A stretch of 64,000 bases of DNA from Perca fluviatilis. Lineage: Eukaryota > Chordata > Actinopteri > Perciformes > Percidae. The position numbers were made by a program, and so were the translations under genes. The notes beneath the pieces are model-generated. The model ran no database searches. It saw nothing but the letters and a program-made list of their open reading frames with translations, and had not been told where the DNA came from. Numbering within the stretch: the first letter of the stretch is position 1; each line of letters begins with the position of its first letter. The DNA lies in the NCBI RefSeq assembly GCF_010015445.1, contig NC_053116.1:24840607-24904606 (forward strand). The letters are read 5' to 3'. Shown here piece after piece: positions 1 to 13,400 of the stretch.

Positions 1-2450
1 AATTAGGATCATCCTCCAGGCGGATAATCTCAAGAATATTCTGATATTCACACACTGCATGGATCCTGGAAACAAAGCCACTAGATATTAAATTTTATAA
101 AATGCTATCACAAGGGAGAAAGTGATACAAACTACTGTCACTGATACAAAAGCGTGGCACCCCTCAAAATTACAAGTGTTCATTTGAATTATTGAAATCC
201 CTCCACTCCCTTTGCTTGAGGGAGTGGGGGCTCTTTCCACATGAGGAGGTATAATTTGCTGTCATCACATGTGTAACACTAACTACCTTCACTAGCAATG
301 CAAATGAGGCCTGGGAGCAGCAGGGATCACTTGGTGTCCTGTTAACACAGTGCACAGGGTCAAGTTCCTCTCCTCAAACGCTTGTCAAACTGGCTGTGGC
401 ACTAATAGACATCCGATTTGTTATAGGTACTGTATCTATGGATAAGATCTGTCTGCTGCTAATCATCTCTGACAGCTAATTCTGCCCAGGTCTCTTTCTG
501 AAGCAGTGTGGAGACAAAAGGCTAATCATAGCATTAAGGTCAATTGGCTTGCATATTCATCATGTGGATATTTTGGCTTGTAGCTAAATTTGTCGTTGTG
601 TTTGTTGGCTTCTAGTTTATCTTAAGAATATTCAGTTGGGATAAAATTATTGGAAAAGAGTCAAAATACTCTGAATAAAAAGAAGCTTCTGGTTAGATGG
701 TTGCAATTTGGCAACCATGTTGAGATTTAGCACCATTGCTCCTTTCTGGCGGCTCCAGTATTCTTGTTTAAAAAAAAGGAAGCAATTCACAGCCTGAAAA
801 AAACTCCTCTCTCTCCTTTAATCGCTGTGAAATTAACAGTTTTAATCGGAATCACACACAAGTTGAAGTGGATAAAATGAGCATGTGCTGGTATTTTAGC
901 TTTATAGTCTGTTTATTTGCAAACCTGTCTTTTGTGCCACTGACTCACTCTGGATGCTGTGCGTCGACACAACCTTAGTTTGAGTAATTATCAAGTTTAT
1001 GTTACTTCCAGAGAACACATGTGCTGCTGTGCTGCTGTCATGCTTTCAGCTTTTGTCACACTGCTCATTTGGAGCTGCAGCTTGTTTCATTCATAATAGT
1101 TTATGCATGCTGCTTTTGAATGTATTCTTTTTTTTTTTACCTCATTTAATGGGCTAATATTTACTGTGATCAGCAATCACTGCATGAACCATTTCCGTTA
1201 CTTTTGGCAGCGTTCACCATGATCAACAAAAACGTCTTGCGATGAGAAAATGTGAACCCTTTCCCAGCCAATGTTTGTCATTGACGAGTCCTTGAACAAC
1301 ATGAATCACTCTGCTTGCCAAATCAGTTTGTGCTGTAATCACTGAGAAGTTCAGAATTGAAAAATAGAAAAAGGTGAAGAACGCAAAGAAAGCAATGCAT
1401 AAAATGAGCAGACAAGGTACTTCAGGCGCAGATTGAGATGATTCAGAAAGATCCATAAATAACCCTAAAGATTTCTACTTCAATACTTTTAATACTCACT
1501 TTATTTCACTGTGAGTGTGTGTGTGTTTCTCTTATTACTATGGTGTTCTCCCACAGCCGAGGAGAAATGACACAGAATAATACCATTATAACAGCTTTGT
1601 GCTCTGATGGTAATATTACACTGTGCTGTGTTTTAATGCTGTCTGCTGCCTCACAGATTGTAGGGTACATATACTACTCACATATACTGTGCAAATACAA
1701 TACAAATTTATACTTTATGTATTGTAGAAAGCATTGAAAGTTTAAAAATGCATTTTGTCTTACACAACATGTACAACTGTAATTGTCGTTTGTCCGGCAC
1801 TTTAAGTTTGCTCTGTGAAATGGGAACACAGTGTCTGCTCCTTTATTTGAATACCTTAATCAAACAGTGCTGGCTGCTGCCGCTGCTGAGGTGAGGTGCT
1901 GCATACAGTATAGCAATAGCATAGAGTGCAGAGAGAGTAGGCCCTGTGTTTATACACCCAGGCCCCACCCAGCTCATATATCCTCCCAACAACTGATATC
2001 TGCCTAGATAGGGCATGACTGAAGAGCTGGCTTTGTTAGTTGGTGGTCTCCTCTGCCTCAGATAAGCTGGGCTATGATGCGCTCCATTTGAATGCCTTAT
2101 CTCAGTTTTATTATTTTATTACAGGACTAGCTGGTGTATGCTGTGCAAAGGTTTGATTACTTTGCATTGACATATTTAGTCGGTTTCCATCATCATCCAT
2201 AAGTGAAACAAGCCCTTCAATAAACACAGACATATTTATTGTTTGGCTAAATGTACAATGGTTATTTTTAGTACCTCAAGTACTTTAACATTGTTGTGAC
2301 ACATTAACCCGTCCTTGTAATGCAGGCTATAGTATATGTTCATGTTGAGTGGTGTTGTCGCTATTAGCTAATGCAAAACTCTGTGGCATGTGACAGAGAG
2401 GCAGAAAGGGAGAATCAAAGGATGAGTAAGAGTCAAATGGGTTGAAGTAA
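1..2450. other. Unique intronic sequence
   Basis: AT-rich, no gene, no clear transposon. A short A-T run at 1127-1138 and scattered low-complexity words only. Open frames here are short and show no protein family. Confidence 0.6.
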
Positions 2451-2470
2451 TCAGTGGCCCAGTATGGGGA

Positions 2471-2472
<2 letters not shown>

Positions 2473-2509
<37 letters not shown>

Positions 2510-2550
2510 GGGACAGTGTGTGTGTGTGCGTGTGTTCATGTGTGTGTGCT
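2473..2550. repeat. (GT)n microsatellite with duplicated flank
   Basis: A GT run at 2473-2505 followed by a second, imperfect GT run to 2550. The sequence tatggggacag occurs before both runs, showing a local tandem duplication of flank plus repeat. Confidence 0.9.
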
Positions 2551-2559
2551 AACTCGGGG

Positions 2560-3448
2560 TCATTCAGGCGTTTTGCTGACTACGGAATCACAATCACAAT
2601 TGCTTTCATAGCCCCGTGCAGAGGAAGGCCATGCATACCACAGTAAGGGCCAGTGACACACAGTGAGCAGGGGCAGAGCAAAAACATCCACTAAATCATA
2701 TTCTCCCTGCCCTGACACATGGAGGAGATTTTTAATAGGGATTCTGAATATTTGAAATCATTTCAATAAACTGGAATTGGCTCTGACATTGGCTGAGTCA
2801 CAGAGCCTGCATATGGCACAAAGGTTTTTTGCCTTATAATTTTATTTTCACGTAGGTGAGTGTGTAAAAAGTCTTTTGCACAACCAACCACAAGTTGTCT
2901 ACGTCTGTTTTTTGTGACTTTTTTGTGGGGATGTAAAAATAAATAATATTAATATATTAATATTGATGAAAGGTAATAAGAAACGTAATGCCGCAATATC
3001 ACATATAGCTTTTTCACCACTTAAATGCCACTGTGTCTCTTTGTTTAGCCTTTAAATGCAGTGTTTGATGTAGGTTATGAGAGTGACAGTATGAATGTAT
3101 GTGTGTGGTGGTGGCAGTGGTGGGGGCTACCCATGTGCTAATTATTGGCCCTGGCAGTGCTAAACTACTTCCTCGTTGGTGGGTACCAGTGCGTCCCCCT
3201 CAGCGTCTGTTACCATAATTAAGACCAGCCGCCCCACTGTAGTGTGCTTACATTAGTCAGCCATTAGTCAGCCTGGGCCTTCCCATGGGGCCGTGCGATG
3301 GCATTCTCATTCTTACTGCAGAAGAAGAAAGAAAAAGAAACCGCACCAGGACCTGCTGCAGAGTAGGCCCCTGGGTGTTTAGTTAAATGTTGATTATGTT
3401 TGTAAATGGATGACAGCGTGGTAAAATTGATGCGCAAATAATGCAGCA
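2560..3448. other. Unique intronic sequence
   Basis: No gene or repeat recognised. The segment 2600-2830 and 3120-3260 is less AT-rich than its surroundings, without coding features. Confidence 0.5.
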
Positions 3449-3566
<118 letters not shown>

Positions 3567-4079
3567 GTCTAGGCTTTGGTTTGAGGTTTGTCATCTCTTG
3601 TAATAATTAAGCATGCATTGTTGCAGCTATATTTCTGTTTTTCTAGTGGTTTAACCTCAGTTGCACTGACAAGATGATTGGAGCTTTGAGATCACCATTA
3701 TGTGTTTTTAATACATTTTAATTTATGGGGTAACTTCCAAGTAACTCCAATTTTTATTTTGTTAAACAACAGAAAACAAACGAAAACCCAGAGAGGACAA
3801 TTGGGAAAGTTACAATATACTTATACCCCTGATATTGTACATCTAAGCTAGTACAGAACCAGGCAAGTGTTTCAGTGCTGACAGTAAACAAATGTTGACA
3901 AATGGGAAGGAGTGTACTGTAAGAGAGTATATAGTCCATGTATAAGGGATGATACAAAAAATGTTTCTCTGTTTTGTATAATTGAAAATAAAAATTGATA
4001 AAAGTCATTAGAATAAATAATAATCACAGCCCTATATAAATACAGCATGCCTACTGTAGGCCGACTGTATGTAATCACA

Positions 4080-4290
4080 TATGTATGAATATATGTATGT
4101 ATGTGTGTATGTATTCACATATGTATTGTGTGTACATTATGTATGTACTGTATGTATGTATGTGCATATCTACTGTGTGTACAGTATGTACTGTGCTGTA
4201 TGTATGTATGTATGTATGTATGTACATCTGTACTATGTGTAGAGTATGTATATACTGTGCTGTATGTACTGTATGTATGTATGTATGCAT
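4080..4290. repeat. Degenerate TATG/TACTG-rich array
   Basis: Runs of TATG alternate with tgtacagtatgtactgt-like words, forming a loosely periodic, partly palindromic low-complexity block. Open frames across it on both strands are artefacts of the repeat. Confidence 0.85.
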
Positions 4291-4299
4291 GGAAGAGGC

Positions 4300-5570
4300 T
4301 GGAAACTGGACAAACATTACCAGTTGTCCCAGCTTCCTGAGGTATGTCCTGTGCAAACACCATGGGCCATGGTATAAGCTCCTTGCCAGGGATTTAAGGC
4401 TCTTTCCCTCCCTTGTTTTCACTGAATATCCTTAACAAATATTATCAGCCTGGTGTCAGTGCCATGTTTTCACTGCGGCCTGAAGGTACAGAGCCCAGAG
4501 TTCAACTTATTGTCCACTAACACATAAACAGTGCATGTAAAGTAGAATGATCTGAAAGGACAAAGTTTAAATAGTAGTTTTCTGACTGTGTAGATCAATC
4601 TTAATCTCTTGGGAGATAGATGATCAATCAGATTACTTTTTTAGGTTGCCATCAACTGGCAGATTTTTGACTTCTAACCTGAGCACTGGTGTCTTTCATT
4701 AATTCACTGGCATGCATTGATTTGGACTGTGAGAGGTTTCCACTTGAGGAAGACAGGGTTGATAAATCTATATGATCCTGAATTTGCAGTCTTTCCTCTT
4801 TCCCCAGCTGTGACTGTCTCGCCTTGTCCCTTGTCTGTCAGGAGCATGTGTTTATTATGTGTGACATATTTAGCAGGCAGATATAATTGCCTGTGCAAGG
4901 CTGTAATCGTCTGCGTCCAATTCAGTCAGTAGAGACTGCGGGAGCCCACAGAGCCACAGAGGTAATCAAACTCATTCTTCCTCTTTGAGAGCTAATGATG
5001 AGCTCCATGATCGTTTAAAATGGGCCAAGAGAAAAGTGTGACAGAAATTACAGTGGTAATTCTATGGTTTTAGTTCTTGCAATGCTATTATCTTTGGTTT
5101 AAGACATGGGAATCACCTAAAACAGAGAGAAATGGAGAAGTTGCTGTAGAGTTTTAAAAAGAAGAATCATAGAGATAGATGTTGCTAAAGAAAAAGTGAG
5201 GTAGAGAGGTTAGAGGAGACTTGTGGGTTGAGAAAAGGGAGTGAATGAGTGATGTCGCTAAGAAAAACAAACAGAAGAAAGAAAGTAGAATTTTGGAAAT
5301 CATGACATACAGTTCATACGGTCAATGGTGTTATGCTATCGAGGACTCCGTCTCTCTCTTAACTACAGCAGGCTTCAACAACCTTATAGCAGCTCTGGAT
5401 GGTTAACACAGGAAAGGGAAACTTTTTATAGAATTGTTAATAACACAGTAGACAGTAGTGAAAAACCATAGCCTAAAGCAGCACTTACTGGCACAACCCA
5501 CGTGAACCAAGCAAGTATATGTGTATGTGTGTGTATATGCATGCTTTAGTGTGGGTTGCTGGCACCTTAG
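4300..5570. other. Unique intronic sequence
   Basis: No gene recognised. A purine-rich patch lies at 5110-5285. Otherwise ordinary AT-rich intron. Confidence 0.5.
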
Positions 5571-5651
5571 CAGTGGTGGAAGAAGTATTCAGATCCTTTA
5601 CTTCAGTAAAAGTAGCAGAAACTGTAGAAAACTCTTTTCCAAGTAAAGTAG
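5571..5651 (+). mobile_element. Fragment of a hAT-type MITE (cagtggtggaag family)
   Basis: Begins cagtggtggaagaagtattc and continues with a teleost-typical stretch containing ttacttcagtaaaagtagc. I recognise this as the 5' end of a common fish non-autonomous element. Only about 80 bp remain before a GT array. A related copy begins at 36355. Confidence 0.6.
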
Positions 5652-5654
5652 CTT

Positions 5655-5656
5655 AG

Positions 5657-5750
<94 letters not shown>
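5655..5750. repeat. (GT)n microsatellite
   Basis: About 96 bp of GT with a few TTT interruptions, directly adjoining the MITE fragment on its left. Confidence 0.95.
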
Positions 5751-5751
<1 letters not shown>

Positions 5752-6290
5752 ACGCATCCAGTATGGAATCAGATCAGAGTGTAGTGTATGTGAAAGAGTA
5801 AAAGTTAAAGGCTAAAGAGAACTTGGTCTTGACTTGATTAATCAGGGGAGTGATTTAAAGGGTAATTTTACCCAAATTACAAAAACATTTCACCTCTAGT
5901 TGGACGGTTTTATTTACCCAGGTGCTGCCAGAGCAATACAATGAAGGTGTATTGAAATTTGCAATGAAAAATGACCTATAAAGAATTACACAGCAACATG
6001 TTTTTGAAAATCTGGACTATTTTTAGAAGAAAGTTGCTCCAGTGATCCAATAATCTAAAGTGATGTTGTTGTGTTATTTTAAAATGCTGTGTGCACCACA
6101 AATGCAGTTACAGTCACCTCTGTTTTATTGTGGTGGCAGCATAACTCTCAGAGATGATAATCTTAAAACCTGTTTAAATAAAACCCAAACTATCTGCATG
6201 GGTAAGTAAGAAAATATACCTTTAATCTTAATGTTGTTACCCAGAGAATGAAGAAGTACCTTGTTGGGCTTTTGTTCTGTTTGTAGGGCT

Positions 6291-6470
6291 GCAACTAATG
6301 ATTTAGTTTGGTCCAAAAATGTCAGACATTTCTTATAAATATTAATGGCAATTTCTAATAATGCTTGGTGACGTCATCACATTTCTTTTTGTGTCCCCTC
6401 AACAGTCCAAATCACAACAATACTCAGTTTACTATCACATAAAAAAAGAAAAGCAGCAAACTGTACCTAT
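6291..6470 (+). mobile_element. Diverged copy of a teleost 'agggctgcaactaatga' repeat
   Basis: Starts tagggctgcaactaatga, then has tggtccaaaaatgtcaga, and later attcag-like text (tactcagtttactatcacat). This order matches a very common fish dispersed repeat. Other copies lie at 53160-53345 (+) and 60610-60963 (-). Internally eroded; no coding capacity. Confidence 0.6.
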
Positions 6471-6479
6471 TGCTGCAGT

Positions 6480-7500
6480 TAAACAACAACAGGTACAGTT
6501 AGGCCAGTTACTTAGCAAAGGCATCAGAAATGTCATAACCAGGAACAAATGTTTGCGGCAGCCGGACAGGGAAAGGGAGTGAAAACTGAGAGATGGTCAT
6601 GTTTTATTAAGCCTGATAATGCAGCCTAATCTGTGGTTCGGGTTACTTTGTGGGTAATTAGAGATCATGTCGTATGCCTGGCCTGCTGAAAATTTGCACT
6701 CCGCCCTAATCCCCTCCTATACGCCTTTCACCCGCCACCTCCCTTCTTCTCTCTCTTCATTCTCTCCCTCACTTACAAAAAACCCAACATGCTTCCAAAT
6801 GAGCTGACTTCCTGTCAGGAAAGTGAACAGATAAACAAACATGGCAGCTATACTTCAGGTAGCTAGTCATCAGAAAGTGTATACCTTGCTGTAAGATACT
6901 TGGAAATGTGCTTATGTGCTTAGAATTCAATTAGAGGAAGATGACAGTGGAGCACTTTGTGGTTTGCTTTGTGGAACTTGTTAGATGAATGACTAATGCC
7001 TCCTGGCAAGTGCCCCAGGTTTACTATTACCAAAACAATGGCACTTGATACAGAGCACTGTAGCCTTGGTTTTCACACAGACAGGAGCTCAGGCTGCTGT
7101 TTTCTTTTGAACCCTAAATGCTGACTGCCCATTCATGCAACATCCCCAGAACACAGCGACCCACACAAAGGAAATTCTCAACTGACACGTTGACTTGTTG
7201 AAAAAACAAAAAAACAGCTTCTTTCATCGCTCATTGTCCCCAATTTTTCCATTGTTAAAAACTGAGAAAAATGTCCCTTTATCTGTATCTAGATTCGGCT
7301 ATCACCAAGTGTAAAACAGTAGGCATGTTTACATACGCAGTTATATAATTACTCGGATTATGACAGCAACTCCATTAAAATGTCTAAAATAATGATGCAA
7401 TCTGGTACAGTTTCAGAGCAAAAGCATCAGCCGCCACCCACCATAAACTCGAGAAACTATACGGCTGCCATGACTGGATGAAACACAGTTTAAATTCTAA
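6480..7500. other. Unique intronic sequence
   Basis: No gene recognised. 7320-7390 (aggcatgtttacatacgcag, then an attactcggatta motif) may be a worn repeat end. Confidence 0.45.
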
Positions 7501-7517
7501 CTCACTGAGTTGAATGC

Positions 7518-7565
7518 AGTGTTTCCCCTACAATCTTTGTCACGCCTGGTGGTTTGAGCTAAAAA
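7518..7565 (+). mobile_element. Possible hAT element 5' end fragment
   Basis: Has the wording gcagtgtttcccctacaatc followed by tttgtcacgcctggtgg, like the terminus of a fish hAT family starting cagtgtttccc. I did not find the matching right end, so this may be a fragment or chance. Confidence 0.35.
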
Positions 7566-8559
7566 TCCCCTATACATAAAAGAAGACATGAAAGCAATAA
7601 TTAAACAAACCATATAGAAACAGTATGCATTTATCTCCTCTGCATCTTAGTGTCACTCATAAAACCTCATCCTACAGTATGCACTATATGAGTCATTGAA
7701 GAAAGTGAATTAGTAAACCATTTGAATCTTAACACTATGAGTACACAGTATTGTCAGACACCTGCCACAAATAATAAACAGTACTGTGGCATTGGACTCA
7801 CAATTGGAGATTAAAGCATAGTAATTCATAGGGATATGTGTTCATATTGCTGTCATGAAGGAAACAAGCTTTCATACCGCTCATATAGCATCAGGCATTA
7901 CATTTGCATAAAAATTTAGCAAAATGCAAAACTGAGCTATATTCAAAGCATTCAAGTTAGGGCTGGGAGATATAGCAAATTAAGAGTAGCCCTCCTTCCC
8001 TGGTACAGAGTCATTTTACAATTATGTTTTTGTTTTTTGTGTCTGCAAAATAAACAAGTGCAAACTAAGTGAGTAGTCAGTTTTGGCTAAAAAAGAATTT
8101 GATTTTGTAAAGAACCTAAAACTTCTTAAAAGTAAAATGTTTGTAGAGGTAGCAGAAAACCAAACAAAGTAAACAAATGCATGTGTAAACAAGTGTATTT
8201 CTCTATACAATAAGAAATAACTTATAATATTTTTGCTCCCTTTCGAATGTTTTTCATATGGGGCAATGGGGGCCAAAGACGACATGATTGATTGTTGACC
8301 TCAGCTCACGTCAGTTTGAGGTCTGGGGAATTTTGACATCTACTGTATAATTTCCTGTTTCGCCTGGTTTGATTGCTGAAATCTCATTACCGCACACAAC
8401 ATGCTCAATTTTAATTTGTCATCAAGTTCAACAGAGTTTTAAAACCCGTGCTACAGACCCAGACGTTCCAAGTTGAAAGTGCTTTAATGTTAAGCATCTA
8501 AATACCCTCATGTATTCCTGCTAATATTGCAAAAATCTAAAAAAATGTTGCATCATTAT

Positions 8560-8690
8560 GTAGGAATTTTCTTCACATCTGTCAATATGCGTTACATTAA
8601 CACACATCTTTTTGGACTATTATCTCTGTACATTGCATATTCTTTTTATTCTTAATATTGTGAACCTTTGCACATCCCCTAGAATATATT

Positions 8691-8732
<42 letters not shown>

Positions 8733-8905
8733 TCACTGTACATATTTGAAAAAGATGTACATGGCATTTGTTATAATATTTTTTAATTGTATTTTATTGT
8801 TTTTTATTCTATATTATTGTTTCTTGTCTATTCACCAATACAACAAAGCACATTTTTTGTATTAGAAAACCTACTTCGCAATAACAGGATTCTGATTCTG
8901 AATAT
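8560..8905 (+). repeat. Possible LINE 3' tail with (TA)n array
   Basis: T/A-rich block with a TA array at 8693-8727, cactgtacatatttgaa, and an end like acaggattctgattctgaat. Fish L2/CR1-type LINE tails often end in gattctgattctga repeats, so this may be a truncated 3' end. No reverse transcriptase frame is present. Confidence 0.4.
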
Positions 8906-9118
8906 GTGATAGTCATTTTTTCACATTGATGAAACTGTGTACAAACTTTAACCACAAACATGAGGCATCATTGTGGGCCAATAGTTGCAATGATTGGATG
9001 GAAGTGATAACACAACAATCCCAACTTGCCCAATTAGAACTGCACAAGTTTCAAACAAATTGTGAACACTGCATGACTAATCACACAAACACAAACATAC
9101 ACTCACACACATGCGCGT

Positions 9119-9121
<3 letters not shown>

Positions 9122-9181
<60 letters not shown>

Positions 9182-9236
9182 AAAAAGTCATATACACTCA
9201 CTCACTCACTTTTATACCTCTGAATCCCCCACCATC

Positions 9237-9320
<84 letters not shown>
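9122..9320. repeat. Two (CA)n microsatellites with A-rich spacer
   Basis: CA arrays at 9122-9176 and 9241-9320 flank a 64-bp spacer with an A run and a short actcactcactcact run. Open frames of His-Thr repeats here are artefacts. Confidence 0.95.
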
Positions 9321-9325
<5 letters not shown>

Positions 9326-9941
9326 TTCTCATATAGCTTTAAGGCATTTCATTTCCTCTCTTCCTATGACAACATCACAATATAATGGGACACAGTGTCA
9401 CGTGACAAGAGTCAAACAAAAGTCCATGGAGCGATCAAATCGTTCCCTCTGTCTCTCTCTAGCTTGAAGGGCAGAACGGTCAGTCGTTACATAAACTACG
9501 GTTGGTTCAATTACAGAAAAATGTGCTTTGTGTCCTTGTCATAAGCAGAGTGATGAACCACCAGACGATTTTGATAAAATACCTTGCTTTCTGTGCTCAC
9601 TCTGTCCATGGAAACAAACTGTAGTGAGGCTAAGATACTTCATTCAAGTTTGATGCTAAATTGAAGTTATTGGTCCACATGTATTTGCAGCTTAAATGGC
9701 TACATGGGGCTGCACTATAAAAGAGAGTCCCATCCTGACCAGTAGAGATGCCATAGAGCTGGAATATTTGCACCCCTCCATCTGTAAGAAGGGACAAACC
9801 AAAACTGAAGTAAGCAGTTTCCCAAACAAGGACACCATTAGCCTCTCTCATCCCATTTGGTATGCTTTGGAAGAAAGGATCACAGACCAGCAGGGTTACA
9901 CTAACATTTTGCATGTAGTTTATAATAGTTCAGTAAAGTTA

Positions 9942-10464
9942 AAGGTACCATGGCATGAAAATTTCACTTTATGAGTTTTTTTTGCATTAATATGCGTTCC
10001 CCCAGGCTGCCTATGGTCCCTAAGTGGCTAGAAATGGCGATAGGTGTAAACTGAGCCCCGGGTATCCTGCTCTGCCTTTGAGAAAATGAAAGCTCAGATG
10101 GGCCGATCTGGAATCTTCTCCTTATGAGGTCATAAGGAGCAAGGTTACCTCCCCCTTTCTTTGCTTTGCCTGCCCAGAGAATTTGGCCCACCCATGAGAG
10201 AGAGACATCGTGGCTTTCAAACAAGCAAAGTGGCAGTTGGTCAAGGCCACACCCTCACTCTTCACCTTGCCCCCACCTATCTCCTCCTCAATAGCTACAG
10301 ACACAGAAATCGCACATACTAAGGAAAGCTCATTGTGGGACTGGCTCTAGTGGCTGTATTTCTGCACCAAGGCTGAATTTTGGCAAAGAGACTTCAGATA
10401 CAGTATAAGGGGACCAATAAGGTCTATATAAAAGCATCCAAAGAGCACCATGTCATGGGACCTT
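9942..10464. mobile_element. Complete hAT-like MITE with 8-bp TSD
   Basis: 523 bp bounded by perfect 8-bp target duplications TAAAGTTA (9934-9941 and 10465-10472). Terminal inverted repeats start AAGGTACCATGGCATG on the left and, read inward from the right, AAGGTCCCATGACATG. The 8-bp duplication is the hAT superfamily signature. The interior is rich in teleost-typical wording I recognise from many copies in percomorph genomes. No transposase frame, so it was moved in trans. Confidence 0.88.
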
Positions 10465-10472
10465 TAAAGTTA

Positions 10473-13400
10473 CTTCTTAAAAATTTAGAACAAGCAGCAT
10501 CTCTAATATCACAACACCTTCTCACAGCCACACTTTATTAACCCACTTCTGTCTGACTTGATTTTTCCGTTATACAGTAGCAGATAATTCTTCATTTATT
10601 CATTTGTTGTGGCTGACCCTCACTCCAGGTGTTCGCTGTGTGCTCCAGCACAGTACAATCGCACAGTTTTCAGATGAGCCTGTAATTAAGTAATCTTGGA
10701 GCCTTGAGAGTGCAACTATAGCGCACTGAGCTGAGACCAATCTGCCACTAATTGTCCCGAGTTCTAATTTCTAATGGAATAAGAGCCAGAGGGAATGCAG
10801 CTTAATGAGATGCAGTTACTGTGTATGTGTGTTCTTTTATCTGTTTACTGTAACCGCTATTGGCCCTGGTGAATAGAGAAACAAGAGTGAGTAAAACAAG
10901 ATGTTCCGTTCTGATTTTGTTCCCTCATTTCTGTTTATTCTACAAAGCACTCAGGATGTCTCTGTCTTTCCAAACTGTAAATGTACACACACTAAATGGT
11001 AAATGTACCCTAAAATAAGTACCATAATTGATTGTACATCGACAACAGAGTCAAAACACGCCTTTTAGCGATGCATACTCCCTATTATACAAACTGGGGG
11101 CACCCTCTCTTAATAACTGTGTAACAATGGAGAGACACTTCCAAAAGTGAGAAGTGCTTTTGCCCTTGGCACTCAATGCTGTCCTATTGCTCAGACAAGC
11201 ATGGTTGTAGACTGGAACTGGAAATGTTGTTTACATAGCCTTGGGAGTGTTTGTGTCATGATTTAGATTCCAGGCATTTCAACATCCAAATAAATCAGTT
11301 TAGACTTCTAAGGACAAGTAAACCCTTCAAAAGAAGAGATGGGCCAGCTGTGTTTAAAATCTGTAAGGTAGTTTTATCTCGAGCAATTTAGTTTTCAGTT
11401 ATTATAACCAAAGGAATTGGCTGGGGTCAAAGTTCACAGAGCATATATGCTTTTTTAGTATATTGACAATAGGGATGCTTATCTTTTATTTACGGTTAGA
11501 TATTGCCTTTGCCATGTTGTGCCATGTCCATTTTGAGTATTATTGCACTCCATTAGGACTGACTTACACAAGCAAAAACTTTGGCAGCAAAAATGTTTAA
11601 AAAAAAAAACAGCTACATGAGCACCCCTGAAGACATGTATCTTTCAAACACTTTGGTGACTTCACTGTAATTTTTCTACCTTATCACTTCTGAGTGTAGT
11701 TTGCTTTTGCAGTCGACTCAAGGCCCTTCCTCTTATTGTTTCAATATGTCAGAGCATTGTTTGAATGAGGTCACCCATTACCGATCTGGCCTGGGGCCAG
11801 CTTGACTTCAGCTGATTTAATTGAATCTACGACATGAGTCAAATTCAAACAAGCAGAGACTGCTTTGCAATGACAGCCTCATTACTCCACATTAAGAACT
11901 CATTTCACAATGCATTGTGACTTTGGGCTTGACAAATGGTGAAAAGGGATGAAATCATATAAGTGAGTACATTTTGGAAGGGTACTCTTGAAATGCTCTG
12001 GCTGACAATACTCCAGTGCTGTACATATATTATAGGAAAGCCACAAAAAAAGAAATATGATCTTACTGCTATTTTGTATAAGTTAATGTGAATGCCTTTT
12101 GGGTTAGAGTGTTGCCATGTTTGCCGTCTGCAGTAATGGAATGACATTCAATGCCATTTTCCCTTTTAAATGGGATTTTTGTCAAAGCGTTATGAATTCA
12201 ACCTGCCTTGTCACTCAAGCCACAGACAGTGCTGACAGAGGAGAAAATATGCGAAAGAAACCTTTCACTGCAGATTTTACTGTTAGCTGTGAGCAGACCA
12301 AATAATGACGCCTTTATCATGTTGATGGCACAACAAACAAAGGCGGCTTTCTTGTGACCACAAGGCGTGATATCAGGCATTATAATGAAATACATTATGT
12401 ATATAACACATACGCAACATTCATAGCATATCAGCTGTGTGCTAGCTGCATTTCAGCATTTCATCAGCTCCAACCTCAACTAAATTTCTCAATTAAACAC
12501 GCATTCTTTGAGAGCCACTGGCAGCACGGCCAGAGCTTGCGGGGGAAAAAAAAACGTACAGCAGGCTCAACGTGCCAGGGCCTCCCTTCACAATAGGGAA
12601 GGAAATGTTGAGACTGTGAGGGCTGTGGAGTGGAGATATGGCAGTGTTTGCTAAGGGCTAGGTATCGGGCACAAAAACAAACATGGCCGCCCTTAATGAG
12701 CCTGTTTGCCTGCCAAAGGTAAAGACAGCTGTTGTCTCTCGCCACAATGGAGCGCTACGGAGCACAGAGGAGCACTCTTCGTCCCCATAGTAACGCTCAC
12801 CTTGTGTGTATTCAAGAGGGAACTTATTAAGTCCTCTTACAGATAATTACTGAGTAAAATGTAAATTGTGAGGCCACACGGCACTTTCATACGGTCCGAC
12901 TGTGCAATAAAAAGGTTTATTAAGCAAGTCTTGTCTTGTGAATGCTAAAAGTGATGTAATTGGACTGTTTGAGGGGTCATACTGGAGATAAATCTCTCAA
13001 AAATCTCTTCCGGTAAATAAAAAGTGGCTTCTCAAAAGGACTCTAATGCACGGGGATATAGGCAAAGTGGGGGTTACTGAAACCTGGAAAAGCACTTTTC
13101 TCCTGTATGAGAAAATTAATACATTCGAGCTGTGCCTGTCCGACTGAATCAGCACTGACAGCTTGCTGCACTCCACGGCTAATTTTAGAGTTAAGAATGA
13201 GTGAGATGACTGTACAAGCATTTTGTTGAGTGGAGAGCAGCCAGTAAGAAACTGCAAACATTAAAGGTCCAACTGTCAATTGCATCAGGGCGGCTTCTGT
13301 TGAAACAAAGCCCTCCCAGCCCCCAACGCTTTCCTGCCATTGTTAACAGTACATTTGAGTTATTGAAGGCATGGCATTTTTCTTTCCATTATTATACTGA

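Noticed and set aside
9111..9467. His-Thr repeat protein frames
   Set aside because: Pure translation of CA microsatellites. The same holds for the Cys-Val frames at the GT arrays.
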